Assembly: GCA_002377985.1 (NCBI GenBank)
Contig: DFQW01000061.1
Location: forward strand, 1 to 14,381
Source of the DNA: Halieaceae bacterium UBA3479
Lineage (GTDB): Bacteria; Pseudomonadota; Gammaproteobacteria; Pseudomonadales; Halieaceae
Direction of reading: 5' to 3'
DNA length: 14,381 bases
Part shown: one piece after another, positions 1-6,003 of the stretch
Numbering within the stretch: the stretch's first letter is position 1
How the letters are laid out: each line of letters starts with the position of its first letter
The notes under the pieces: model-generated
Seen by the model: the letters and a program-made list of their open reading frames with translations, nothing else
What the model was told of the DNA's origin: nothing
Databases searched by the model: none
Made by a program: the position numbers and the translations under genes

Positions 1-378
1 CGCCTGAAGACCCTCGCAGTCGACTGTCCCCGTGCGCCCACCAAGGAGCCGCAGGTCCAGCGCCGCGCGCAGCGATCGGCCTATCAGCCGCTGAATCTCT
101 ACCGTCCTTCCTGTCTGCTTTCCGCGGGCAGCCTCACGATCCATGCGCGATCCCGTCGAGCGGGGCAACATGCCATACTCGGCGGTCAGCCAGCCCTCTC
201 CCTTGCCCCGCAAAAATCCCGGCACTCCAGCGCTGACGCTCGCCGTGCAGATCACTTTGGTGGCGCCAAAGGAAACGAGCACTGAGCCCTCTGCATGACA
301 GGTAAACCCGCGCTCGAATTTTATCGGCCGCATTTCGTCGGGAGCGCGACCACTGGGCCGAACAAGGGGCTGGCTCAT
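1..378 (-). CDS. rph: Ribonuclease PH, N-terminal part (cut by window edge)
   Basis: RNase PH is a phosphate-dependent 3'-5' exoribonuclease that trims the 3' ends of tRNA precursors in the cytoplasm and works as a hexameric ring. The reverse strand from ATG at 378 reads 126 codons in frame to the window edge. It begins [19 protein letters not shown] and carries the hallmark stretches [42 protein letters not shown] and [11 protein letters not shown]. The first shows the start-proximal RPSGR motif; the others belong to the RNase PH fold, including the arginines after GKQ that take part in phosphate binding. The family is usually near 238 residues, so roughly the C-terminal half lies outside. 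AGGAG lies 7 bases upstream of the ATG. The gene is divergent from yicC, the same arrangement as in E. coli, where pyrE follows rph. Identification is firm. Confidence 0.97.
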   Translation of the reverse strand, partial: MSQPLVRPSGRAPDEMRPIKFERGFTCHAEGSVLVSFGATKVICTASVSAGVPGFLRGKGEGWLTAEYGMLPRSTGSRMDREAARGKQTGRTVEIQRLIGRSLRAALDLRLLGGRTGTVDCEGLQA

Positions 379-438
379 AATGCCTCTCCTGAGGGGACAC
401 GGCTTCGCCCGTGCCTTGCTACTGTTACACTAAACCGG

Positions 439-468
439 ATTAGATTGCAGGAACATGCCGTGACACAA
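439..468 (-). promoter_or_regulatory. Candidate promoter for rph
   Basis: On the minus strand a TCTAAT box (439-444, five of six matches to TATAAT) lies 18 bases from a weak TTGTGT -35 (463-468). The -35 would fall inside the first codons of divergent yicC. Transcription would start near 432 and leave a leader of about 54 bases, containing a 5-bp stem-loop (398-402 with 409-413, loop of six). This is pattern matching only; the -35 is poor. On the plus strand TACACT (426-431) is the best -10 for yicC but has no convincing -35. Confidence 0.3.
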
Positions 469-1323
469 AGTATGACGGGCTTTGCCCGGGGGAGTGTAAC
501 AACGGGGACGCAAACGGTCACCGTAGAATGCCGTTCGGTCAATAGCCGCTTTCTCGATGTTCAATTTCGCATGCCCGACGCACTGAGAGAATGTGAAACA
601 GTGCTGCGCGAACAGGTCGGAAATGCTTTTTCACGGGGCAAACTGGAGCTGACCATACGCACTCACGATAAAGCCAGTAGCGCTCCCGCGACGATCGATC
701 AGGAGCGCCTGGGCGCGCTCAGGTCGGCATTCAGTGCGATCGCTGAGGTGTTCCCCGAGTCGAATATGCCCGATCAACTTTCAATCATGCTGGCGCCAGG
801 GGTGTTAGCCGAGCAAGCCGCTGATTCTGAGGCGCTTCAGTCTGCCACCAGCGAGGCCCTGCGCGCCTGTCTCTCGGAATTAAGGGAGCAACGCCTGTCC
901 GAGGGCAAGAAACTAGCCCTGATGGTCGAGGAACGGTGTGTCGCTATCCGCGCGCAGCTTGACGCGCTGAAAGCGCAGCTTCCCCAATTGCTGGCGGCGC
1001 ACCGACAAAAGCTGCTGAGCCGACTGGCCGCTCTGGATATCGAAGCCGACCCGAAAAGATTGGAGGAAGAAATCGTCTATGTTCTGCAGCGTGCAGATGT
1101 TGAAGAAGAAATGGATCGGCTGGGCGCTCATCTCGACGCTATCGAAAGTGCCCTGAACGGCGATGCTCCCTGTGGCAGACGGCTCGACTTTCTGATGCAG
1201 GAACTCAATCGGGAGGCAAATACACTAAGCTCCAAATCCACCGCGCTCAGCACCACCAATACCTCGGTAGAGTTCAAGGTGCTTATCGAGCAAATGCGCG
1301 AACAAATACAAAATATTGAGTAG
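460..1323 (+). CDS. yicC: YicC/YloC family endoribonuclease
   Basis: The product belongs to the YicC family, cytoplasmic proteins reported to be endoribonucleases acting on RNA, including small RNAs in E. coli. From the GTG at 460 it is 287 residues, the length I recall for E. coli YicC. It begins MTQSMTGFARG, the family's conserved opening, with AGGA 7 bases upstream. An in-frame frame extends upstream to 295 but would run antisense into rph and lacks the family start. The N-terminal domain includes VECRSVNSRFLDVQFRMP (about residues 22-39). The C-terminal DUF1732-type domain shows DVEEEMDRLGAHL (213-225), GRRLDFLMQELNREANT (239-255) and the terminal REQIQNIE (280-287). The gene is 9 bases upstream of gmk and probably cotranscribed with it. 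A yicC-like gene near gmk and rpoZ also occurs in Firmicutes (yloC region of B. subtilis), so the pairing is old. Confidence 0.95.
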   Translation: MTQSMTGFARGSVTTGTQTVTVECRSVNSRFLDVQFRMPDALRECETVLREQVGNAFSRGKLELTIRTHDKASSAPATIDQERLGALRSAFSAIAEVFPESNMPDQLSIMLAPGVLAEQAADSEALQSATSEALRACLSELREQRLSEGKKLALMVEERCVAIRAQLDALKAQLPQLLAAHRQKLLSRLAALDIEADPKRLEEEIVYVLQRADVEEEMDRLGAHLDAIESALNGDAPCGRRLDFLMQELNREANTLSSKSTALSTTNTSVEFKVLIEQMREQIQNIE

Positions 1324-1332
1324 CTGACCAAC

Positions 1333-1962
1333 GTGAACACCAAGCCCTCAAGAGGACAATTGCTGATCATCTCCGCACCCAGTGGCGCCGGGAAGACGTC
1401 TCTCATCAAGGCGCTTGTCGAAGCCGAAGAGCGCATTGAAGTATCGGTATCGCACACTACCCGACCCCAGCGCCCCGGCGAGCAAGAGGGGATTAACTAC
1501 TTTTTCGTGTCAGATTCAGAATTTGCGTCGCTACGTGACAAAGGCGAGTTTTTTGAATGGGCTGAAGTGTTTGGCCACTTCTATGGCACGGGGATCTCCC
1601 AGCTTGAGACGCGTCTCGCTCAGGGTGCTGACGTTATACTGGAGATCGACTGGCAGGGAGCCCAGCAGGTGCGCGGGCTGGTACCTGATAGCGCATGGGC
1701 TTTTATTTTGCCCCCCTCCATTGACTCACTCAAAGCCAGACTCCAATCCCGGGGACAAGACAACGATGACACTATCGAGGTGCGGATGGCCGCAGCACAG
1801 GCCGAGATATCGCATTGGGAAGAGGCCGACTATCTGATTATCAATGAAGATTTTGACGTGGCATTGGCGGAACTCAGGGCGGTGGTTTCATCATTGCGAT
1901 TGCGTACCAGCCAACAACGTGTCGCGCTGAGTGAATTAATCCATCAGCTGGTTTCGCCTTGA
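1333..1962 (+). CDS. gmk: Guanylate kinase
   Basis: Guanylate kinase phosphorylates GMP (and dGMP) to GDP with ATP, feeding GTP and (p)ppGpp synthesis in the cytoplasm. The 209-residue product matches the usual bacterial length (E. coli 207). The P-loop APSGAGKT is at residues 15-22. The GMP-binding segment VSHTTRPQRPGE is at 39-50, followed by GINYFF. EIDWQGAQQV carries the conserved acidic and glutamine residues of the nucleotide-binding core, and the RMAAAQ segment (about 152-157) is the adenine-side arginine region. The start is a GTG placed 9 bases after the yicC stop, with no strong ribosome site in the short gap, so translation may be coupled to yicC. The next gene, rpoZ, has its own candidate promoter. 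SpoT, which handles ppGpp, lies two genes downstream. Confidence 0.97.
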   Translation: MNTKPSRGQLLIISAPSGAGKTSLIKALVEAEERIEVSVSHTTRPQRPGEQEGINYFFVSDSEFASLRDKGEFFEWAEVFGHFYGTGISQLETRLAQGADVILEIDWQGAQQVRGLVPDSAWAFILPPSIDSLKARLQSRGQDNDDTIEVRMAAAQAEISHWEEADYLIINEDFDVALAELRAVVSSLRLRTSQQRVALSELIHQLVSP

Positions 1963-2028
1963 CGCGCTACGACACACCGTAACTGCCAAATTTACACAGA
2001 GAAAGCATTTATAGCCCTCTGGCTGCGT

Positions 2029-2034
2029 TATACT
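2029..2034 (+). promoter_or_regulatory. Candidate -10 box of an rpoZ-spoT promoter
   Basis: TATACT (five of six matches to TATAAT) lies in the 119-base gmk-rpoZ gap, about 48 bases before the rpoZ start. The matching -35 is weak: CATTTA (2006-2011) at 17 bases or TTTATA (2008-2013) at 15 bases. The bases around 1996-2013 are A/T rich compared with the flanks. A promoter here would separate rpoZ-spoT from yicC-gmk. Confidence 0.45.
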
Positions 2035-2081
2035 GCGCGGCCGCCCAAAATAAGCGGCACCTATCAGGAGAGTGCATCGTC

Positions 2082-2339
2082 ATGGCCAGAGTTACCGTTG
2101 AAGATTGTTTGGACAATGTCGACAATCGATTTGAATTAGTGATGTTGGCATCCAAGCGAGCCCGTCAAATGGCCATTGGTGGTCGCGACCCCCTGGTGGA
2201 GGACGCTTCTGACAAGGCAACTGTCATCGCGTTGCGCGAAATTGCGGAAGGACTCATCACGCCCGAGATCCTTGCGCGAGAAAGCGAAATCGAAGCAGAG
2301 GAAGAATTGGCCGCCAGCTTCGAAACACCCATTCTCTGA
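2082..2339 (+). CDS. rpoZ: DNA-directed RNA polymerase omega subunit
   Basis: Omega is the small subunit of RNA polymerase; it chaperones the beta-prime subunit and, in proteobacteria, forms part of one ppGpp-binding site. The 85-residue product begins [20 protein letters not shown] and continues [10 protein letters not shown], an almost invariant gammaproteobacterial omega N-terminus. The middle ([16 protein letters not shown]) is also typical. The C-terminal tail is acidic and slightly shorter than the 91-residue E. coli protein, which is normal because the tail varies. A strong AGGAGAG (2066-2072) precedes the ATG. The gene ends 18 bases before the spoT start, so the two are almost surely cotranscribed, joining the polymerase subunit that senses ppGpp with the enzyme that controls it. 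Confidence 0.97.
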   Translation: MARVTVEDCLDNVDNRFELVMLASKRARQMAIGGRDPLVEDASDKATVIALREIAEGLITPEILARESEIEAEEELAASFETPIL

Positions 2340-2342
2340 TTG

Positions 2343-2348
2343 TGAGGA
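2343..2348 (+). promoter_or_regulatory. Ribosome binding site deciding the spoT start
   Basis: TGAGGA lies 9 bases before the GTG at 2358. An in-frame TGA at 2343-2345 closes the spoT frame just upstream, and there is no in-frame ATG, GTG or TTG between 2361 and the conserved start of the protein. GTG 2358 is therefore the only ordinary start available for a full-length SpoT. Confidence 0.6.
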
Positions 2349-2357
2349 CCGCTGGCG

Positions 2358-4574
2358 GTGGTCGCGTCAACACTCCAGACCCTCAGCAATTCCCTCCCGG
2401 GCTTTACGTCCCGGCTTGGCTCGCGCCCCCGGAGCCACAGAGACAGCGTTACTCCCTTTGCCAATAGCTCACTAGCTGCTTTCGAGCAGCTCATCGCCGA
2501 TTACCTCCCGCTGGAACAAGCCCAGCGGGTGCGCCGCGCCTACTATTACTCGGAACAGGCGCACTATGGCCAGACCCGTCGTAGCGGCGAACCCTACGTG
2601 ACTCATCCACTGGCGGTAGCGAGCATACTGGCCCGCATGCACATGGATGCCCAAAGCCTGATGGCCGCACTGTTGCACGATGTCATTGAAGATACGGGTG
2701 TCAGCAAAGACGACATAGGCGCGCAGTTTGGCGAAGAGGTTGCCGAGTTGGTCGATGGTGTGAGCAAGCTCACGCACGTCGAATTCGACTCGGTAGAGCT
2801 TCGACAGGCCGAAAATTTTCAAAAAATGACGCTGGCGATGGCAAAAGACATTCGGGTCATTCTGGTAAAGCTGGCCGATCGACTCCATAACATGCGCACT
2901 CTCGGCGTACTTAATCGCGAGAAAATCAAGCGTATCGCCAGCGAGACGCTGGATATTTACGCGCCAATTGCTATGCGGCTGGGCATGAATGAAGTGCGTA
3001 TGGAATTTGAGGATCTTGGCCTCCGGGCGCTCTATCCGATGCGCGCGCGCCGTCTGGAAGCAGCCCGACGGGCAGCTCGGGGCAATCGCACGCATTTGAT
3101 TGATCAGATTAAAGGTCAGCTGAGCCAGACGCTGCAGCGAGAGGGTCTTAGCGCCACGGTGGTGGGGCGCGAGAAGCACCTTTTCAGCATCTATAAAAAG
3201 ATGAAGGCAAAGCGGAAAAGCTTTTCCGAGGTAATGGATATTTTTGCTTTTCGGCTGCTGGTCGACTCTGTGGATGACTGTTATCGGGCGCTGGGCATGG
3301 TACACAGTCTTTACAAACCGGTGCCCGGAGAATTCAAGGATTACATCGCGATTCCGAAGGCCAACGGATACCAATCTTTACACACCGTATTGAAGGGTAT
3401 GCATGGTGTCCCGATAGAAATTCAAATTCGCACCCATGAAATGGAAGACATGGCGAACAACGGCATTGCCGCCCATTGGCTATACAAAAGTGAGGAAACC
3501 GGGGCCAGCATGTCTCACACCCGTGCGCGGGAATGGGTGCAGGGGTTACTGGAAATGCAGCAACGCGCCGGCGACTCCCTTGAATTTATCGAAAACGTGA
3601 AAATCGATCTGTTTCCGGATGAGGTGTATGTGTTCACACCACGCGGGGACATTCTCGAATTACCCAAAGGAGCCTGCGCCATCGATTTCGCCTACGCCGT
3701 GCACAGCGATATCGGCAATGCTTGCGTCGCCGCGCGAGTCGCCAAGCAATTGGTGCCCCTGTCGGAGCCCCTGGAGAGCGGCGTTACCGTAGAAATTGTG
3801 ACCTCTCCTTCCGGGAGACCCAGTCCGTCTTGGTTGAACTGGGTCGTCACGGCAAGAGCGCGCACACATATCCGGCACTTCCTCAAGGATCAGCGTCGCG
3901 AGGATTCTCTGGAGCTGGGCCGAAACCTGTTGGATCGGGCGCTGATGGCCAAACAGTCGCGCCTGAGCGCCATTACTGAGGACACGCTGCGGAGCGCCCT
4001 CACTGCTATGGGTAAAGCAGATATTGAATCACTGCTCATCGACGTCGCGCTGGGAAATACCTTGCCGCACATCGCAGTAGCCCACCTGACCAGCCAACAG
4101 GAAAATTCAGCTGTCTCAGGGGAGATCGCGACGCTTGGCATCCGAGGCACAGAGGGGATGGGCGTCACTTACGCCAAATGCTGTTGCCCGCTGCCGGGAG
4201 ATGCCATCCAGGGGTATCTGGGGCAGGAGAAAGGCTTGGTAGTACATCGGGACAATTGCCGCAACCTCGTTGAAATGCGAGACCAACCGGATCGGCTTAT
4301 CTCTCTACATTGGGACGAGGGTATCGAGCGCGCTTACCCGGCGGCGATCCGTGTGCAGGTAGAAAACCGGCGCGGCATGATCGCCGTACTGGCGACGCGT
4401 CTCAGCGCCATCGGTCTCAACATCGACCGAATCGCCACGCAGAACAAAGATGTGGAATTCACATTCGTAGATCTTGAGCTTCAAGTGACCAGTCGGACCC
4501 ACCTCGCGCGCGTGATGAAGCGACTCAGAACGGTAGATGGTGTACTCAAGGTGGTGCGAAGCGCGCGCCGTTGA
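2358..4574 (+). CDS. spoT: Bifunctional (p)ppGpp synthetase/hydrolase SpoT
   Basis: SpoT breaks down (p)ppGpp to GDP/GTP and pyrophosphate and makes it weakly in response to carbon, fatty-acid or iron stress. The 738-residue product shows the full long-RSH layout. The HD hydrolase (about 40-230) has H83, H107-D108 and D173 in the THP, LLHDVIEDT and LADRLHNMR motifs, so it looks active. The synthetase domain (about 265-375) has REKHLFSIYKKMK, MDIFAFR and PKANGYQSLH. The TGS domain (about 415-475) has LFPDEVYVFTPRGDILELP. A Cys-rich region has YAKCCCPLPGD (605-615) and HRDNC (630-634). A C-terminal ACT domain spans about 660-735. Two oddities: the synthetase motif that is R-x-K-D in bifunctional enzymes reads E325-F-K327-D328, and about 37 polar, Arg/Ser-rich residues precede the usual N-terminus. 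The start is GTG. The gene sits 18 bases after rpoZ. Confidence 0.97.
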   Translation: MVASTLQTLSNSLPGFTSRLGSRPRSHRDSVTPFANSSLAAFEQLIADYLPLEQAQRVRRAYYYSEQAHYGQTRRSGEPYVTHPLAVASILARMHMDAQSLMAALLHDVIEDTGVSKDDIGAQFGEEVAELVDGVSKLTHVEFDSVELRQAENFQKMTLAMAKDIRVILVKLADRLHNMRTLGVLNREKIKRIASETLDIYAPIAMRLGMNEVRMEFEDLGLRALYPMRARRLEAARRAARGNRTHLIDQIKGQLSQTLQREGLSATVVGREKHLFSIYKKMKAKRKSFSEVMDIFAFRLLVDSVDDCYRALGMVHSLYKPVPGEFKDYIAIPKANGYQSLHTVLKGMHGVPIEIQIRTHEMEDMANNGIAAHWLYKSEETGASMSHTRAREWVQGLLEMQQRAGDSLEFIENVKIDLFPDEVYVFTPRGDILELPKGACAIDFAYAVHSDIGNACVAARVAKQLVPLSEPLESGVTVEIVTSPSGRPSPSWLNWVVTARARTHIRHFLKDQRREDSLELGRNLLDRALMAKQSRLSAITEDTLRSALTAMGKADIESLLIDVALGNTLPHIAVAHLTSQQENSAVSGEIATLGIRGTEGMGVTYAKCCCPLPGDAIQGYLGQEKGLVVHRDNCRNLVEMRDQPDRLISLHWDEGIERAYPAAIRVQVENRRGMIAVLATRLSAIGLNIDRIATQNKDVEFTFVDLELQVTSRTHLARVMKRLRTVDGVLKVVRSARR

Positions 4575-4591
4575 AACCGGGTTTCGGCGGC
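4567..4591 (+). other. Stem-loop over the spoT stop codon
   Basis: Bases 4567-4577 pair with 4581-4591 in an 11-bp stem with two adjacent U-G pairs (4571-4587, 4572-4586) and a CGG triloop. The spoT TGA (4572-4574) lies in the left arm. No U-run follows (ATTACTTGC), so it is not a classical intrinsic terminator. It could be a Rho-region barrier, an mRNA 3'-end protector or chance. The pairing is read directly from the sequence; its function is unknown. Confidence 0.5.
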
Positions 4592-4622
4592 ATTACTTGC
4601 AAAAATTAACGCTACGGCCGAG

Positions 4623-4651
4623 TTGCGAGGGCCACGAGACACGTATTCAAT
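4623..4651 (+). promoter_or_regulatory. Weak candidate promoter for ridA
   Basis: TTGCGA (4623-4628, four of six) and TTCAAT (4646-4651, four of six) are separated by 17 bases in the 107-base spoT-ridA gap. Transcription would begin near 4658, about 24 bases before the ridA ATG. The match is modest; read-through from spoT is an alternative. Confidence 0.25.
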
Positions 4652-4681
4652 AGAGGCTTGGTCAACTCACCCCGGGAGCAC

Positions 4682-5068
4682 ATGGTGTCCAATCGAGCCG
4701 TCATCGCCACTCAATCTGCCCCAAAAGCCATCGGCCCTTATTCTCAGGGCATCAAGGTAGGAAATACCGTCTGGATTTCCGGTCAGATCCCGTTGATCCC
4801 CGAGACCATGGAAATGGTCAGTGGCGATATTACGGCCGAAGCGACCCAAGTCTTCAATAATCTGCGCGCTGTAGCCGAGGCCGCAGGGGGTGAGCTCGAT
4901 GATGCTGTCAAAATCAATATCTCTCTGACCGATCTCGGCGATTTCGACGCCGTCAACGCGGTCATGGCCGCACATTTGTCAGAGCCGTTCCCAGCCCGCG
5001 CCTGCGTTCAGGTGGCCGCGCTGCCCAAGGGCGCGCGCATCGAGGTCGAAGCAATTTTGGCGCTATAA
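4682..5068 (+). CDS. ridA: RidA family reactive imine/enamine deaminase
   Basis: RidA hydrolyses reactive enamine/imine intermediates such as 2-aminoacrylate, released by PLP enzymes like threonine/serine dehydratase, to 2-oxoacids and ammonia, protecting other PLP enzymes. From ATG 4682 the product is 128 residues, the same length as E. coli RidA. It shows APKAIGPYSQG (13-23), the family opening with a conserved Tyr; VWISGQIPL (30-38); and FPARACVQVAALPKGARIEVEAI (103-125) with the key Arg at about 106. GGGAG (4674-4678) is only 3 bases from this ATG. GTG 4685 is an alternative start with better spacing, and a TTG at 4658 is also open but poorly placed. A ridA-type gene directly after spoT is the Pseudomonas arrangement, replacing the trmH found there in E. 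coli. Confidence 0.95.
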   Translation: MVSNRAVIATQSAPKAIGPYSQGIKVGNTVWISGQIPLIPETMEMVSGDITAEATQVFNNLRAVAEAAGGELDDAVKINISLTDLGDFDAVNAVMAAHLSEPFPARACVQVAALPKGARIEVEAILAL

Positions 5069-5087
5069 GGCGCCCTATTTAGGCGCT
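5069..5087. terminator. Weak hairpin between convergent ridA and the YeeZ-like gene
   Basis: GCGCC (5070-5074) pairs with GGCGC (5082-5086) around a 7-base loop, plus an outer G-U pair. It fills the 18-base gap between two tail-to-tail genes and could act on both strands. Neither side has a real U-run, so termination strength is doubtful. Confidence 0.3.
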
Positions 5088-5932
5088 CACTCAAGCGACT
5101 GCCGTGCTAACACCACTTGGGCATAACCCTCCCGCCAAGTGGGATAGGCAAGCTCGAATCCAAGGGTATTAAGGAGACTGCTGCGGCATTGCCGATTGGC
5201 CCTGGGACGCCCGCCGGCGTCTTCCTCAGTCAGCGAGACACCCCACTCCTGCGCCAACCAGCGCTCAATATCGCAAGTCGGCGTTGCGTCGTTATCGCAA
5301 GCCAAAATCGTTGGCGGCACCCACTCGCCCCGACTATCCCGCAACAAGCAATGAACAATCAGCCGCGATAGATCGTCGCGGTGAATGCGGTTACCAAAAG
5401 CTGCCCCCGGCGCACTTCCTCGCCCCGAAAGCACCTTCTTCACTAACATGCCATCAGGATTCCCATAAACGCCCGCCGGGCGAATAACGGTCGCCGTCGC
5501 CGATCGCCTGATACACGCCTCGGCACAGACCATTGAATTGGCCTGGGGTTCCACTGTATTGAGCGCAGAGTGTTCGTCGACCCAGCCACCCCCCGCCTCT
5601 CGATAGACCCGCGTAGAGGAGACCCAAAAGACCCTTCGACAGGGCTTGAGCCATGGCTGAGCACCCAGATACTGTGCCGCACCCAAAAATCCTGTCTCAT
5701 AGCCGGCCGCATCATAGGATTGGGGGATGGGTGTCACCAGAACATAGTCAGGCTGGTGCTCCCCCAGCGGCGCCAATGACGCTGGCTGGGTCATATCGAT
5801 CTGCTGGCGTATGAACACAGACGGAAGCTTCTCCGGCGATCGCCGCGCTGCGATCACCGTCCAACCCGCCTCCGTAAGCGCAAGTCCAACCCGTGTCCCA
5901 ATATCGCCACAGCCGAGAATCAATAACCGCAT
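5087..5932 (-). CDS. YeeZ-like NAD(P)-binding Rossmann (extended SDR-type) protein
   Basis: The 281-residue product is an NAD(P)-binding protein of the epimerase/dehydratase superfamily, closest by eye to E. coli YeeZ. Substrate and reaction are unknown. The N-terminus MRLLILGCGDIGTRVG carries the dinucleotide-binding GxGxxG (G7, G9, G12), followed by TVIAARR at the end of the second strand. VFWVSSTRVYREAG (101-114) is the SST-x-VY strand of extended SDRs. VIRPAGVYG (149-157) follows, and the C-terminal SSLLNTLGFELAYPTWREGY (251-270) is typical of this subgroup. The catalytic Tyr-x-x-x-Lys of true extended SDRs is missing: the equivalent region reads NSMVCAEACIR. YeeZ also appears to lack it, so this is a subgroup trait rather than damage. 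The ATG at 5932 has no strong ribosome site. The gene is convergent with ridA and divergent from recG. Confidence 0.85.
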   Translation of the reverse strand: MRLLILGCGDIGTRVGLALTEAGWTVIAARRSPEKLPSVFIRQQIDMTQPASLAPLGEHQPDYVLVTPIPQSYDAAGYETGFLGAAQYLGAQPWLKPCRRVFWVSSTRVYREAGGGWVDEHSALNTVEPQANSMVCAEACIRRSATATVIRPAGVYGNPDGMLVKKVLSGRGSAPGAAFGNRIHRDDLSRLIVHCLLRDSRGEWVPPTILACDNDATPTCDIERWLAQEWGVSLTEEDAGGRPRANRQCRSSLLNTLGFELAYPTWREGYAQVVLARQSLE

Positions 5933-6003
5933 GGCTTCGCGCTCACCCCGAAGAATCGCTAAGATGCGAGCCTAGCACGGCATTGCGTGGCGTCGGGAAA
6001 CCG

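Noticed and set aside
398..413. Small GC-rich hairpin between rph and yicC as a terminator or riboswitch
   Set aside because: The stem is only 5 bp, there is no U-run, and the genes are divergent so no terminator is expected; it is mentioned only as part of the rph leader.
295..459. Upstream extension of yicC to an ATG at 295
   Set aside because: It overlaps rph on the other strand, has no ribosome site, and the family begins exactly at GTG 460 with a good AGGA.
2472..3374. A 300-codon open frame on the minus strand opposite spoT
   Set aside because: It lies wholly antisense to strongly conserved spoT codons, its translation matches no family I know, and such long antisense frames are common in GC-rich genes.
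4658..4681. TTG start for ridA at 4658
   Set aside because: The only purine-rich sequence is next to the TTG with no spacing, and the added residues are not part of the RidA fold; the ATG gives the usual 128 residues.
5893..6003. Upstream extension of recG to an ATG at 5893
   Set aside because: It would overlap the start of the divergent YeeZ-like gene and add residues unlike RecG; the length from 6004 fits the family.
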